Assembly (NCBI GenBank): GCA_014728215.1
Contig: WJLZ01000184.1
Location: 1 to 43,972 of the forward strand
DNA: 43,972 nucleotides
Direction of reading: 5' to 3'
Source of the DNA: Chitinivibrionales bacterium
Lineage (GTDB): Bacteria; Fibrobacterota; Chitinivibrionia; Chitinivibrionales; WJKA01
Each line of letters opens with the position of its first letter. The stretch's first letter is position 1. The notes beneath the pieces are model-generated. The model was not told where the DNA came from. It did no database searches and saw only the letters and a program-made list of their open reading frames with translations. Positions 16,408 through 24,870 of this stretch are shown here, piece after piece. Position numbers and translations under genes: made by a program.

Positions 16408-18891
16408 TTAATGATTGTAGTTATATGTTTTCCTGATCGTTTTCTGTTTGGATGCCGTGTACGAGATAACATATAATCCTTTGGAATGACCTGCTAAGGA
16501 CAATGATGTTTTTTCACCGTCTGCAGTCTGCCGCAGAACCAACCGCCCCCTTGTATCGTGGACAGTAATGGTGCCGTTTTGCCTGATATGGTCTCCGGCC
16601 GGATCGAGTACCAGATGGCCGTTATCATTCGAATGAATTGCCATGCCGGAGCCGAAAAATGCGACCGGCTTACCGTGCTGTGCCGCCAGGGGTGCTGTAT
16701 TGAGAATGTGGTTCAGGGTGGAAACGGCCAGAAGATACCACGCATTGTGCGGAAGCCACTGTTCGACCCATCGCCAGTTCTCGGAATTACTTTCTTCCCA
16801 GGGCATCCAGGCAATATCGCCGCCTCCCATGGTATCGGAGGTTATGCCGTTACAGATACCGCCCTCTACATTCGAAATGGCATATCCCGGTTTGCCGGCA
16901 TAATGGGGATAATTATTATTACCGAAACCATACATCATGCAGACATCAAAGGGATTGCCGCCTAATATCCAGTTGAATTGAGAAAGCGCAAGGTCCGAGA
17001 CTGAATCGGTTATCGATATCTGAAATGATGAATCGAGTGCTCGTGCCGAAGACATAAAGGCTGCGGACAGCGATGCTATCCGTGCATTTTCGCCCTGCCA
17101 CCAGTAGCCGGTTTCATTGACATGGGGTTGAAAAAACGACGTGGTGAATTCAACCGCGCCGGTGAATTCACCGTAGACCTCAAATTCGTAGAGCGAATAA
17201 CCTCCCCACAGATAGGATTTCTGCCGGCCATACATCCGTACATACCGTGCCTGCCGTGGCGGATCGATCGTGATGATATCGACACCGCCGTCTCCTGCGG
17301 TCTCATGGTAAGTATCGTCCCATGTTGTGCCGTCGGTGGACAATTGCACACGATACTCAGTGCCATACGCGGCTTCCCATCGGAGAATAACGGTTTGGAT
17401 TTCACAGGCACTCTCAAGATCGACCTGCAGCCACGCGCTGTAATCCGGGGAATCGAACGGCTCCCCGCTTGACCACCGGGAGTTCACCGCATCGGAATCA
17501 AAAGCATTCTGCGGAAGATTCGGCAACTGGCTCGAAGAGGCTTCCGAGGGCTTTCCGGCAGCGAGATTGTTGCCGCTGCCCGTGCTTCCGTTGTAATGAG
17601 CATACTGCAGCTTGACATAATTGAACGGATTGGCACTTTCGTGGGTTATTTTTAAATACCAGTCGATACTTTTTTGCAGGAGCGCATGAATTGCATCTTT
17701 CTTCGATGTGTCGATTGTCAGGAACTCAATCAGTGCGATCACCGGAAGGCCTTCTTCCGCCGCATGATAATAGGGACGCCGCCCCTGAGAATCGGACCGG
17801 AACCAGCCTTCATCACTCAGTCGAGCGACAAGATTGTCGGCACGCCCGCGGGCATCAATCTTATATGAACCATCTCCGGTAGCCTTGTACAATTCAGTCG
17901 CAGCCATAAGCGCGCAGTAATCATCGATTATGTTTTCTTCACCATTATCACAGTAGCTGAGATTATTGTCTTTTAAATGAGCATAAGCCTTTTCCGCACC
18001 GACAAGGTAGTCATCGGAAGAATATTCACCGTCGATTTCCAATGCCGCGGCTTTAGCAAGCGCTGCAATCGCCATTCCCCCGCCTTCACGAAAAGCAGCA
18101 TGCCAATCATTTGTCTTGAATCCCGACCAGTTGTATTCGGGTATCGAAGGGTCCGGGTTGTATTTCCAGGTGCATATTTCCCGGTTGATGTCCCATCCCC
18201 ACCGGTCGAAAATGATCATATAAAAGTAACCGTCGGGGTCCAATATCCTGAGAAGATAATCGGCGCCATAGGCCGCTTCGGAAAGAATGGAATTATCGAA
18301 ATCATTTTTGTTGAGTTCCCACGACCGAAGCAGAGACCATACGACCATGGGAATCTGCTGAGGAGTCATGTAATTTGAGAATGCCAGATGGGAAAGATAT
18401 TTACCCATATCCCCGGTGGCGTCGTTCCATCCGCCGTGAACATCCCTGGGTGAAGCATTATCATTAAAAAAAGGAACGCTTCTATCGTCAAAAGTATTTC
18501 GCATGCCTCTGAAAAAATCGACATTTGCCTGGGCGGTTGTTTCAAACAGTACGTTATCCCGGATACGAAATTCGGCTGACTGCTCTCCCCCGCATTCAAT
18601 ATGATAGATTCCGGGTTCGCAAAGATCTGAAAATATGCCTTTTCTGAAATAGCGTCCCGGCCACTCATCAACCGAAACATTGTTTTCCAGCGTGCCCGAA
18701 TAGGCACTGTTGCCGTGGGTATCGACTATATCAAACGATGTCCGGGTAATCGGCGATGAACTTTCGACCACAAAGGATTTAGGGCCGATCGATTCATAGC
18801 CGAGGTGATTGTAATGAAGGGCATTTGACTGAAAGGGAATTGCAAGAGCACACGCAGCCGGCAGTACTAGTTTGAGAGTGCGAAATTTCAT
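16408..18891 (-). CDS. GH9 cellulase with discoidin domain inserted in the catalytic fold
   Basis: An 827-residue secreted enzyme: signal peptide 1-24, CelD-type N-terminal Ig domain about 25-112, GH9 catalytic part about 115-435 and 577-735, sorting-like tail about 765-827. The base motif is GGWNDATGDMGKYLSH (Asp157, Asp161), one residue longer than the usual DAGD; ETGYWWQGENARIASL (593 onward) is conserved, and Glu710 in WRWVEQWLPHNAW is the expected acid. Between the two catalytic parts, residues about 441-575 are an F5/8 type C (CBM32-like) domain: AFDSDAVNSRWSSG, WLQVDLESACEIQTVILRWE, ARYVRMYGRQ, YSLYEFEVYG. GH9 enzymes cut beta-1,4-glucan by inversion. AAGGACAG precedes the ATG. The GH8 gene follows after 14 bases. 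Confidence 0.92.
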   Translation of the reverse strand: MKFRTLKLVLPAACALAIPFQSNALHYNHLGYESIGPKSFVVESSSPITRTSFDIVDTHGNSAYSGTLENNVSVDEWPGRYFRKGIFSDLCEPGIYHIECGGEQSAEFRIRDNVLFETTAQANVDFFRGMRNTFDDRSVPFFNDNASPRDVHGGWNDATGDMGKYLSHLAFSNYMTPQQIPMVVWSLLRSWELNKNDFDNSILSEAAYGADYLLRILDPDGYFYMIIFDRWGWDINREICTWKYNPDPSIPEYNWSGFKTNDWHAAFREGGGMAIAALAKAAALEIDGEYSSDDYLVGAEKAYAHLKDNNLSYCDNGEENIIDDYCALMAATELYKATGDGSYKIDARGRADNLVARLSDEGWFRSDSQGRRPYYHAAEEGLPVIALIEFLTIDTSKKDAIHALLQKSIDWYLKITHESANPFNYVKLQYAHYNGSTGSGNNLAAGKPSEASSSQLPNLPQNAFDSDAVNSRWSSGEPFDSPDYSAWLQVDLESACEIQTVILRWEAAYGTEYRVQLSTDGTTWDDTYHETAGDGGVDIITIDPPRQARYVRMYGRQKSYLWGGYSLYEFEVYGEFTGAVEFTTSFFQPHVNETGYWWQGENARIASLSAAFMSSARALDSSFQISITDSVSDLALSQFNWILGGNPFDVCMMYGFGNNNYPHYAGKPGYAISNVEGGICNGITSDTMGGGDIAWMPWEESNSENWRWVEQWLPHNAWYLLAVSTLNHILNTAPLAAQHGKPVAFFGSGMAIHSNDNGHLVLDPAGDHIRQNGTITVHDTRGRLVLRQTADGEKTSLSLAGHSKGLYVISYTASKQKTIRKTYNYNH

Positions 18892-19019
18892 TCACTGTCC
18901 TTGTACCGATCATGGGGAATGTTTCATATAGATATTTAGTATCGGTTTTAAGGACGTGAGTTCGAAATGAAGATTTGAGAAGTAGTATTAAGGGGTCTTT
19001 TTGATGCTGTCGACATGAT

Positions 19020-20609
19020 TTAAGGCAAATATTCCCGATACCCGACAACAATCCCCTCATCCCGCTGAAGCCGCATGATTTCACCGGCATCCTCAAGGGA
19101 ATAGTTATCATTTGCATGATCCACATACAGGGGATCATGCGCGAGTACCGGGAATTGAAGGTATGTCGAATCGGCAAAAATGCCCTGTTTGTTTCCATAC
19201 AGGTTGGAATTCAAAATCGCAAACAATTCTCCGGAAAAAGCCGTGGTTTCCCGATAGATACCCCACCCGTTTTCATGCCAGGTAACAAGCGAATTAGCGA
19301 TCCTGACCGGCCTCCGCGGTTCGTCAAGATAGATCCCGTTCTGGCCATTGTGAGAAATTGTGCAGAAAGCGATATCGAGCTCGGAGGTGAGCCCATGGAT
19401 ACCGTTCAGACGATTATGCACGATCAACGAATTATGGAACCGCACACGATTGGATCCATCACCGGATGAGACATTTACCCCATGACCGCCGTTATGATAA
19501 ATCCGGCAATCCCGTATTTCGGCATCGCTGTCGACAATATCGATCCCATGCTGTGCACCGTGCGTAAAAATGCATCGAGTGATAATGATCGCTTTGCAGT
19601 TACTGCTGATCCGCAAACTGCTTTTGTCGCTTCCGGTAAAAACGAATCCGTCAATTTTAATATAATCGGCATCACTGACAGTAATTGTTGATGTTTTAAA
19701 GATGGTTTTTCCCGGTTCCGCTGCTCGCAATACAATCGTATTCCCTTCAGTGCCGGAGGTGTTGATTGTAAATTCGGTTGAAAAGGTATCCGGGGATAAG
19801 ACCACAACCTGTCCCGGCTGGATATTTATTATTCGATCGAGCAGCGTATCGGCATTGTCGATAACGGTGCAATCGCATACTGTCGACCTGTCAAGAAGCT
19901 GCAGATTATATTTTCCGACATCGGCATTGTGCAGATACATCCACTCGTTATAGGGCTTGATGGAGTCCTGATTGATTGCCACCGGTGTATCCGAATAGCG
20001 CAGGGCATTCTCGAATCGCAAAGAAAGCGCTGAGGATGTTGAATCGAGTACTGTAGCGATGGAATCTTTATATGAAGCGGCAAAAACTTTATCCGTCGGG
20101 CATTCATCACCTGCCGCGGCAAACAACGATACTACCCGCAGCGATTCCAGGCTTGCCCGGGATTGAAGTGCTTTTGCCTGGGAATCAGCATCAAACAATA
20201 CAAGAGATTTCAGGCTGTCCAGTGTATGGAGAGAAAACAGCGGATCGCATCCGCTCAGCGACGAATTGATATTTTTAAAACTGTCGTTGACTGCTGCAAT
20301 GGAATCGTTTTGAATCCTGATTCCATCATTTATCGCGCTAATTGAATCATTGGCAGACGTGACGGCTGCCAGTGTACTGTCGATCTGGAGAGCATCTCCG
20401 GCAATTGCGCTGAGTGTATTCAGGGTCGAATCGATTGCCGGACGGGTACTTTCCCTGATTTCCTGAAGAAGCTCTTTGGGGCAGCCGTTTGCAGGATCCC
20501 ATGGATTGTCCCTTTCCACGCAAAAGAGCGTGGAGAGAAGACAGACAAGGACCCATCGTTTCCATCGAGTGGACCGGGATTTCTTATATTTATTGAAACT
20601 GATTTTCAT
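19020..20609 (-). CDS. Parallel beta-helix lipoprotein with coiled-coil stalk
   Basis: About 529 residues from the ATG at 20609; a longer frame uses GTG at 20636 and adds MLFWYIWYI. A basic N-terminus and hydrophobic stretch end at LLSTLFC followed by VERDNPWDPANGC, a mature start I associate with Fibrobacter-type surface lipoproteins, though Phe before Cys is a weak lipobox. Residues about 50-120 are a heptad-like stalk with repeated NDSI units (SANDSISAINDGIRIQNDSI). From about 235 onward short repeats such as ITRCIFTHGAQHGIDIVDS, IRDCRIYHNGGHGVNVSS and AFCTISHNGQNGIYLDE form a right-handed parallel beta-helix, as in pectate lyases and chondroitinase B. No catalytic residues can be assigned; polysaccharide lyase or binding are both possible. 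It lies upstream of the cellulases. Confidence 0.75.
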   Translation of the reverse strand: MKISFNKYKKSRSTRWKRWVLVCLLSTLFCVERDNPWDPANGCPKELLQEIRESTRPAIDSTLNTLSAIAGDALQIDSTLAAVTSANDSISAINDGIRIQNDSIAAVNDSFKNINSSLSGCDPLFSLHTLDSLKSLVLFDADSQAKALQSRASLESLRVVSLFAAAGDECPTDKVFAASYKDSIATVLDSTSSALSLRFENALRYSDTPVAINQDSIKPYNEWMYLHNADVGKYNLQLLDRSTVCDCTVIDNADTLLDRIINIQPGQVVVLSPDTFSTEFTINTSGTEGNTIVLRAAEPGKTIFKTSTITVSDADYIKIDGFVFTGSDKSSLRISSNCKAIIITRCIFTHGAQHGIDIVDSDAEIRDCRIYHNGGHGVNVSSGDGSNRVRFHNSLIVHNRLNGIHGLTSELDIAFCTISHNGQNGIYLDEPRRPVRIANSLVTWHENGWGIYRETTAFSGELFAILNSNLYGNKQGIFADSTYLQFPVLAHDPLYVDHANDNYSLEDAGEIMRLQRDEGIVVGYREYLP

Positions 20610-20699
20610 TATATACCAAATATACCAAAATAACACGCTGTCCCTGTCGGCATCAAAAAAAGTTTTTCCGGCATGTCAGCGTATATTTTAGTATAATAT
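20610..20699. promoter_or_regulatory. Compact divergent promoter region
   Basis: Only 90 bases separate the divergent beta-helix and PEGA genes. On each side a perfect TATAAT touches the start codon: minus strand GGTATATAATG at the ATG of 20609, plus strand TAGTATAATATATG at the ATG of 20700. Either transcripts are nearly leaderless or the true starts are further in (for the plus gene, ATG at 20709). A direct repeat TTTGGTATAT/TTTGGTATAT sits on the minus strand. Confidence 0.45.
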
Positions 20700-21680
20700 A
20701 TGACAAACATGTACACTCAAGGCAAAATTTTTCTTCCTTTCTTTAATTCTTTTCTGTTCCCTGTTATTGCAGGGGGATTCCTTTTTGCTTGCCCCGAAGC
20801 TGTTAATGCCGGGGAGTGTGAAAAAGACAAACGCCTGCTATTTTTGAATGTCGACTCATCGGTTGAACAGAATATTGATGTTCATTTCGGCATTAAGCTC
20901 CTTGAAGAGCTTCGTGCGCCGCTTCAGGAAATAGAATATTGCATAAAACAGGCACCCGATTTGCTGACAGAACCCGATTCGGCATACAGCGACGATTTCC
21001 TTTTATACTTAACCGCAGCCTGCACCGAAAATTTTGATGATCACGATTCATCATCCAGGCGCAATTGCGCAATCAATGCCGGATTGCTTGGCAAAGGAGA
21101 GCGCTCCGATCAGGCTTTTGAGCAGGCCCGTGATCGTCCACTGGTGAGAATGCCCTTTGTTTCCTCTGATTCCAGCACATTTTATGAAGTACTGGCACAG
21201 AAAATTGTCGAGAATCTTCGTACTCAGTACCTCTGCCATCTTCATATCGAATCGGAGCCTTCGGGCGCACAGGTCGGCGCGCGATCGGGACTTTCGGCAA
21301 CAACACCGCTGGAATGGGTGGTACCTGTTGGTGAAATTACAATACATGCCACAAAAGAAAAGTACGCACCACTTACAAAAAACATACAATTAAGCCATCC
21401 GGGCAACCACACCTATGTTCTGCAGATGAAAAAGCCGCCATTCTTTCGCTCTCCCTTTTTCTACTCATCCCTTGCACTCGGCACGGCATCACTGGCAGCA
21501 TTTGCCTACAGTCAGTATCAATATCGTGAAAAATACCAGGCTCTCGGAAGGCCGGATCGGGAATCGAATCCTGATCTATTCGAGCAGACATACCATAGAG
21601 CTGAAACAGCGGAAAAGGCGGCACAGATAGGCCTGGGGTTTGCAGCAATGTCATTAAGTATTTCATTTTTCATAAGATAG
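20700..21680 (+). CDS. PEGA-domain exported protein
   Basis: A 326-residue protein with an N-terminal hydrophobic segment ending near AVNAGECEKD, so exported. Residues about 40-180 are an unrecognised alpha/beta region (RLLFLNVDSSVEQNIDVHFG, CIKQAPDLLTEPDSAY) that could resemble a periplasmic FlgO/curli-type sensor of the kind that sums up names of lipoprotein complexes, but I cannot assign it. Residues about 183-243 are a PEGA domain: LHIESEPSGAQVGA, TTPLEWVVPVGEITIHATKE, YAPLTKNIQL. PEGA domains are small beta modules found on surface or periplasmic regulators. A hydrophobic segment at about 252-272 (FYSSLALGTASLAAFAY) and another at the C-terminus are probably membrane anchors. It sits directly upstream of the ECF sigma gene, and the downstream partner also has a PEGA domain. 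Confidence 0.7.
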   Translation: MTNMYTQGKIFLPFFNSFLFPVIAGGFLFACPEAVNAGECEKDKRLLFLNVDSSVEQNIDVHFGIKLLEELRAPLQEIEYCIKQAPDLLTEPDSAYSDDFLLYLTAACTENFDDHDSSSRRNCAINAGLLGKGERSDQAFEQARDRPLVRMPFVSSDSSTFYEVLAQKIVENLRTQYLCHLHIESEPSGAQVGARSGLSATTPLEWVVPVGEITIHATKEKYAPLTKNIQLSHPGNHTYVLQMKKPPFFRSPFFYSSLALGTASLAAFAYSQYQYREKYQALGRPDRESNPDLFEQTYHRAETAEKAAQIGLGFAAMSLSISFFIR

Positions 21681-21800
21681 GGAAGAAATGGAGTGATGGA
21701 GCGACGCACTGAGTTTATCGAAGCGTCATGTGTTTACGAATCGTGCGCTCGTGACTTCGTGAGTTCGTACGCTCACTCCATTCCTCCACTCTTCCCTGAA
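21681..21800. repeat. Low-complexity long inverted repeat
   Basis: GGGAAGAAATGGAGTGATGGAGCG at the left (split here: GGGAAGAAATGG, AGTGATGGAGCG) is an imperfect inverted match of CGCTCACTCCATTCC, TCCACTCTTCCC at 21770-21797. The interior carries the 20-bp sequence copy at 21741-21760. The structure could end transcription of the PEGA gene; the T-run CCTTTTTCC follows at 21801. Confidence 0.5.
21741..21760 (-). repeat. 20-bp intergenic repeat, copy 1
   Basis: On the minus strand this reads ACGAAGTCACGAGCGCACGA. Near-identical copies occur at 30525-30544, 34864-34883 and 38281-38300, each in an intergenic gap of the plus-strand cluster. Confidence 0.8.
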
Positions 21801-21815
21801 CCTTTTTCCATTTAT

Positions 21816-21824
21816 TACCACTAA
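21816..21824 (+). promoter_or_regulatory. TACCACTAA motif upstream of ECF sigma gene
   Basis: TACCACTAATTTTATTTG lies 55 bases before the ATG at 21879. The same nonamer precedes the ABC importer and, on the minus strand, the barrel gene at 13.5 kb. Its place before the sigma gene would fit autoregulation; that is inference. Confidence 0.35.
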
Positions 21825-21878
21825 TTTTATTTGTGGGGTAAACTGGAGTCGGGAAACTTTAGCAGAGGCAGTTGTACT

Positions 21879-22445
21879 ATGAAAGCAGTGCTTGAGCCGG
21901 CTGAAGAGCTCCTGCAGGAATGCAGGGCCGGTAATCAATTGGCGTTCAAAGAGTTATTTCATATGTTCAAGTCGTATGCGTATAACTTGATCTACAAAAT
22001 AACCGGAAACAAAGGGGATCACGAAGACCTTTTGCAGGAAACTTTTTTTCAGACGTATGTGTCGCTGAAAACCTTTAATGGGGATTCATCCTTTAAAACC
22101 TGGTTTCACCGCCTGATTATCCATGTGTGTACGCGGCAGTGGCGGTACCAGAAAGCTGAAAAGAGGATTTCCGCCAAAGATACGGTTGCCATGGAGGATG
22201 TTGAATTCCTGCTGACTTCAAAGGAGCCGCATTTCGAAAAACAGATGGAATTGAAAGATCTTATCGATCGTTCACTCGATCAACTTGATCATAAACTTCG
22301 TATTCCGCTTATATTAAGTGTATACTCTGAAATGGATCTTGCGGAGATCGGCGCAATTATGGGGATACCCGAAGGAACGGTAAAATCCCGCCTGTTCTCT
22401 GCTCGAAAAAAGATAAGGGACTATTTAGATAAACTGGAAACGTAA
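21879..22445 (+). CDS. ECF-family RNA polymerase sigma factor
   Basis: About 188 residues from ATG at 21879 (MKAVLEPAEELLQECRAGNQ), preceded by AGAGG; a longer frame to 21831 lacks a binding site. Region 2 is clear: AFKELFHMFKSYAYNLIYKI, GDHEDLLQETFFQTYVSL (the D-x-x-Q-E-x-F core motif) and SSFKTWFHRLIIHVC. Region 4 follows: LDQLDHKLRIPLILSVYSEM, DLAEIGAIMGIPEGTVKSRL, FSARKKIRDYL, the usual helix-turn-helix that reads the -35 element. ECF factors steer RNA polymerase to small regulons in response to envelope signals. Its stop TAA shares one base with the ATG of the next gene (TAATG), so the two are translationally coupled, as for sigma and anti-sigma pairs. Confidence 0.95.
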   Translation: MKAVLEPAEELLQECRAGNQLAFKELFHMFKSYAYNLIYKITGNKGDHEDLLQETFFQTYVSLKTFNGDSSFKTWFHRLIIHVCTRQWRYQKAEKRISAKDTVAMEDVEFLLTSKEPHFEKQMELKDLIDRSLDQLDHKLRIPLILSVYSEMDLAEIGAIMGIPEGTVKSRLFSARKKIRDYLDKLET

Positions 22446-24451
22446 TGAACGACAAAAACGGAAAACTTTCATGGTTCGAGTCTCAGTTGCGCAGCGATGT
22501 GGATGATTCCCATATCGACTATGATGCAATTGAGCGCAAATTAGCGGAACGGCTCGCCAAGACCGACTCTCTTGGTGAACTGGCCTCGCTGAAGCTTCAT
22601 GAGGAGCCATCCGATGAACTATTCGACCGGGTTGAGGAAAAGTTATTCAAACGTATCCAGGAGCACCGGGAGTACGAAGAACCTGTCGATGAATGCATAA
22701 ATACCGAAAATGCACCGTCACCTGCCCGATGGGAACGAATCGAAGAGAAACTCGATGAAACACTGCAGCCTCTTTCACAGCTTCCCGACTGGGAGCAGGC
22801 GCTTAAAGCAGACATTATCCTTACCCAGGGAAAATGGGAAGTAATCGAAGACCGGCTTTTTACCCGGATTCAACGTGAAGAAAGAATACAAGAACTCGCT
22901 GCACAGCCTTTCTGGCATGTTATACTTCCCTTTATGCACCTTACCGGAAAAATTGGTGCAGGAATAGCAACGTTTGTCCTGGCCGGTGCAATTGCCCTGG
23001 GCATGCTCTGGTACAATAACAGCAATTCGCCTGTCACAACCTATGTCTATCAGGCACAGGGCACATCAGCCAATAATTACGAGACCGGACGTGTGGATCA
23101 AACCAGGCTTACGTCCCATACCGATGGCATGATCGGCCTTACGAACATGCACGGGTTTATCGAGCTGTATAACGGTTCCGGAGTAAATATTGTTCAGACA
23201 TCCCGCCGCAAGGCACACTATGAAGTAAATCTTTCGGAATCAATCGACGGCATTACCAGTGGCGGGAAAGCCCGTTTTTTCGTAAACAAATCAGAGGAAC
23301 GGAACCGTTTTCTGGTCGCCACCAGCGATTATTCGATCGAAGTAACAGGCACTTATTTCAGTGTCGAACCCGGTATCGAAGGCCGCGTTACGACCCATGT
23401 GTATGAGGGAAGCCTCACCATTCACTCCGATGTCTTTGGAGAAAAGTCGCTCGGTGCCGGGCAGAGTCTTATTTATAATCACAGGAGCGGAAAGTATGTT
23501 GTCAAGGATGGCGGAACGATTATTCCCCGCTATGACATACAAAACACGCCGGCAGCAGAAATACTCGATAATTTTGCAACAATCGATATCCGAAGCAGGG
23601 GTATCGATGCCGAGGTTCGTATCGATGGCCGGTATTACGGGACCACACCTCTTGTTGTGCTCCAACCCCTGGGAACCCATACAATCAGGCTGAGTCATGA
23701 TGATTACCTGACAATGGATACCACGGTCAATTGCACGAAAGAATCGGGTATTCTCGCTGTCGATGCCGCAATCATGAAACGTCCTTTGGCCCAGGCTCCG
23801 GACAAAAAATCCAGATTGCAGGCTCCGATACAAGCAAAGAGCACTGTTTCATCACAAACATCTTCACCCGGGAAATCGGTGGTAACGAGCAACAGCAAAA
23901 GCGATCAGATTTATAAAAATGCCAAGCAGGCGCTTCGACGAAACAACTGGAAACGAGCGATCGAGCATTACCGGATGGTTGCCGAAATGCCGGAAGTATC
24001 ACGCCTTCGTAAAGAAGATGCCCTTTTCTCGATTGCAAAAATCTATGCAGACCATGCAAAAGATTTTGCCGCTGCCAGAGAAGCGTTCCTCTCCTACCTT
24101 GCCTTGTACTCCGATGGCTACTTTGTGGGAGAATCGTGGCTCCGTCTTGCCGAACTCGAATTTGAAATTGACAAAGAAAAGGCGCTGGAGTATTATCATA
24201 AATATTTTCAGAAATTCCCTCATCACCATCGGATAGCAGAAATACAGTACCGTGTGGGTCTTATCTACCTTCAGCAGGACCGGTACGAATCTGCGATCGA
24301 TATGTTCAATCAGGCCCTGACAAATGTGGTCTACACCAATAAAGAGCTGGTGAAAAGTATCTATGCCAACCTCTACCGCGCCCTCAAAGAAAGCGGTGAC
24401 ATGGCCGGAGCTGAGTTTATCAGGGAGCAGCACTTGAGTAAGGCGGAGTAG
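22445..24451 (+). CDS. FecR/PEGA/TPR membrane protein, probable regulator of the ECF sigma factor
   Basis: A 668-residue protein with an unusual layout. The N-terminal 160 residues, expected in the cytoplasm, hold four tandem units of about 35 residues, each ending in a W/F-E/D-x-I-E-x-K-L helix: YDAIERKLAERL (26), FDRVEEKLFKRI (60), WERIEEKLDETL (96), WEVIEDRLFTRI (131). One membrane helix follows at 171-190 (GAGIATFVLAGAIALGMLWY). Outside come a FecR-like beta domain (about 215-350, HTDGMIGLTNMHGFIELYNG, RVTTHVYEGSLTIHS, LGAGQSL), a PEGA domain (about 378-428, GRYYGTTPLVVLQPLGTHTI) and TPR repeats (about 480-660, AIEHYRMVAEMPE, ALEYYHKYFQKFPHH, AIDMFNQAL). FecR proteins control their partner ECF factor. 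The coupled start supports that role here. No zinc-binding anti-sigma motif is present. Confidence 0.85.
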   Translation: MNDKNGKLSWFESQLRSDVDDSHIDYDAIERKLAERLAKTDSLGELASLKLHEEPSDELFDRVEEKLFKRIQEHREYEEPVDECINTENAPSPARWERIEEKLDETLQPLSQLPDWEQALKADIILTQGKWEVIEDRLFTRIQREERIQELAAQPFWHVILPFMHLTGKIGAGIATFVLAGAIALGMLWYNNSNSPVTTYVYQAQGTSANNYETGRVDQTRLTSHTDGMIGLTNMHGFIELYNGSGVNIVQTSRRKAHYEVNLSESIDGITSGGKARFFVNKSEERNRFLVATSDYSIEVTGTYFSVEPGIEGRVTTHVYEGSLTIHSDVFGEKSLGAGQSLIYNHRSGKYVVKDGGTIIPRYDIQNTPAAEILDNFATIDIRSRGIDAEVRIDGRYYGTTPLVVLQPLGTHTIRLSHDDYLTMDTTVNCTKESGILAVDAAIMKRPLAQAPDKKSRLQAPIQAKSTVSSQTSSPGKSVVTSNSKSDQIYKNAKQALRRNNWKRAIEHYRMVAEMPEVSRLRKEDALFSIAKIYADHAKDFAAAREAFLSYLALYSDGYFVGESWLRLAELEFEIDKEKALEYYHKYFQKFPHHHRIAEIQYRVGLIYLQQDRYESAIDMFNQALTNVVYTNKELVKSIYANLYRALKESGDMAGAEFIREQHLSKAE

Positions 24452-24501
24452 GGAGAGTGAGCTGAAGGTCAGAAGTCGAAGGTCGACAGATTTATGATTC
24501 C

Positions 24502-24571
24502 GGAAGGGGCTGGGCGCCCCTTAAAACCCAGCTATGAAAATGCTTTTCCTGATAGCCCAACCCCCCGGGCT
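24502..24571 (+). repeat. Twin-hairpin repeat R1, copy D
   Basis: Head hairpin at 24504-24522 (AAGGGGC / GCCCCTT), linker TATGAAAATGCTTTTCCTGAT, shortened here to GAAAATGCTT as its core, and a more diverged tail hairpin at 24554-24571 (AGCCC / GGGCT with a C-rich loop). Confidence 0.75.
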
Positions 24572-24650
24572 CTGCCCGCCCCCCCATACTTGGGGGTCAC
24601 AAGAACGTACAAAACCATACATTACATTACGGAAAATGCGGGTCAAAATG

Positions 24651-24810
24651 CGGGTCGGACCACGCAAAACCGCATTTCCTCCCTCCAATCGCCACTTTCG
24701 CCATTTTCTAATCGCTTAAGCATTCCTTAGAGCCCTGTTTTGCCCCCCATTTAGTGGGTTTTAAGAAAATAACCATGCGCCAAATGGTCTTTTTAAACGC
24801 TTTAACAGGT
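24651..24810 (+). repeat. Dispersed repeat R2, copy 2
   Basis: Aligns along its whole length to 2047-2205, from CGGGTCGGACCA through GCATTTCC, AATCGCCA and ATTTTCTAA to ACGCTTTAACA. It lies between two R1 copies, while copy 1 is followed by one R1 copy. Confidence 0.7.
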
Positions 24811-24870
24811 TCAACGATTCATTTGCAAACATACTATCCCCCCTCAATACAGTCTGTTTTAAAATTCCCC

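Noticed and set aside
24494-24730. Plus-strand frame with a proline-rich N-terminus
   Set aside because: It crosses R1 copy D and R2 copy 2 and the frame is not kept in the other R2 copy.
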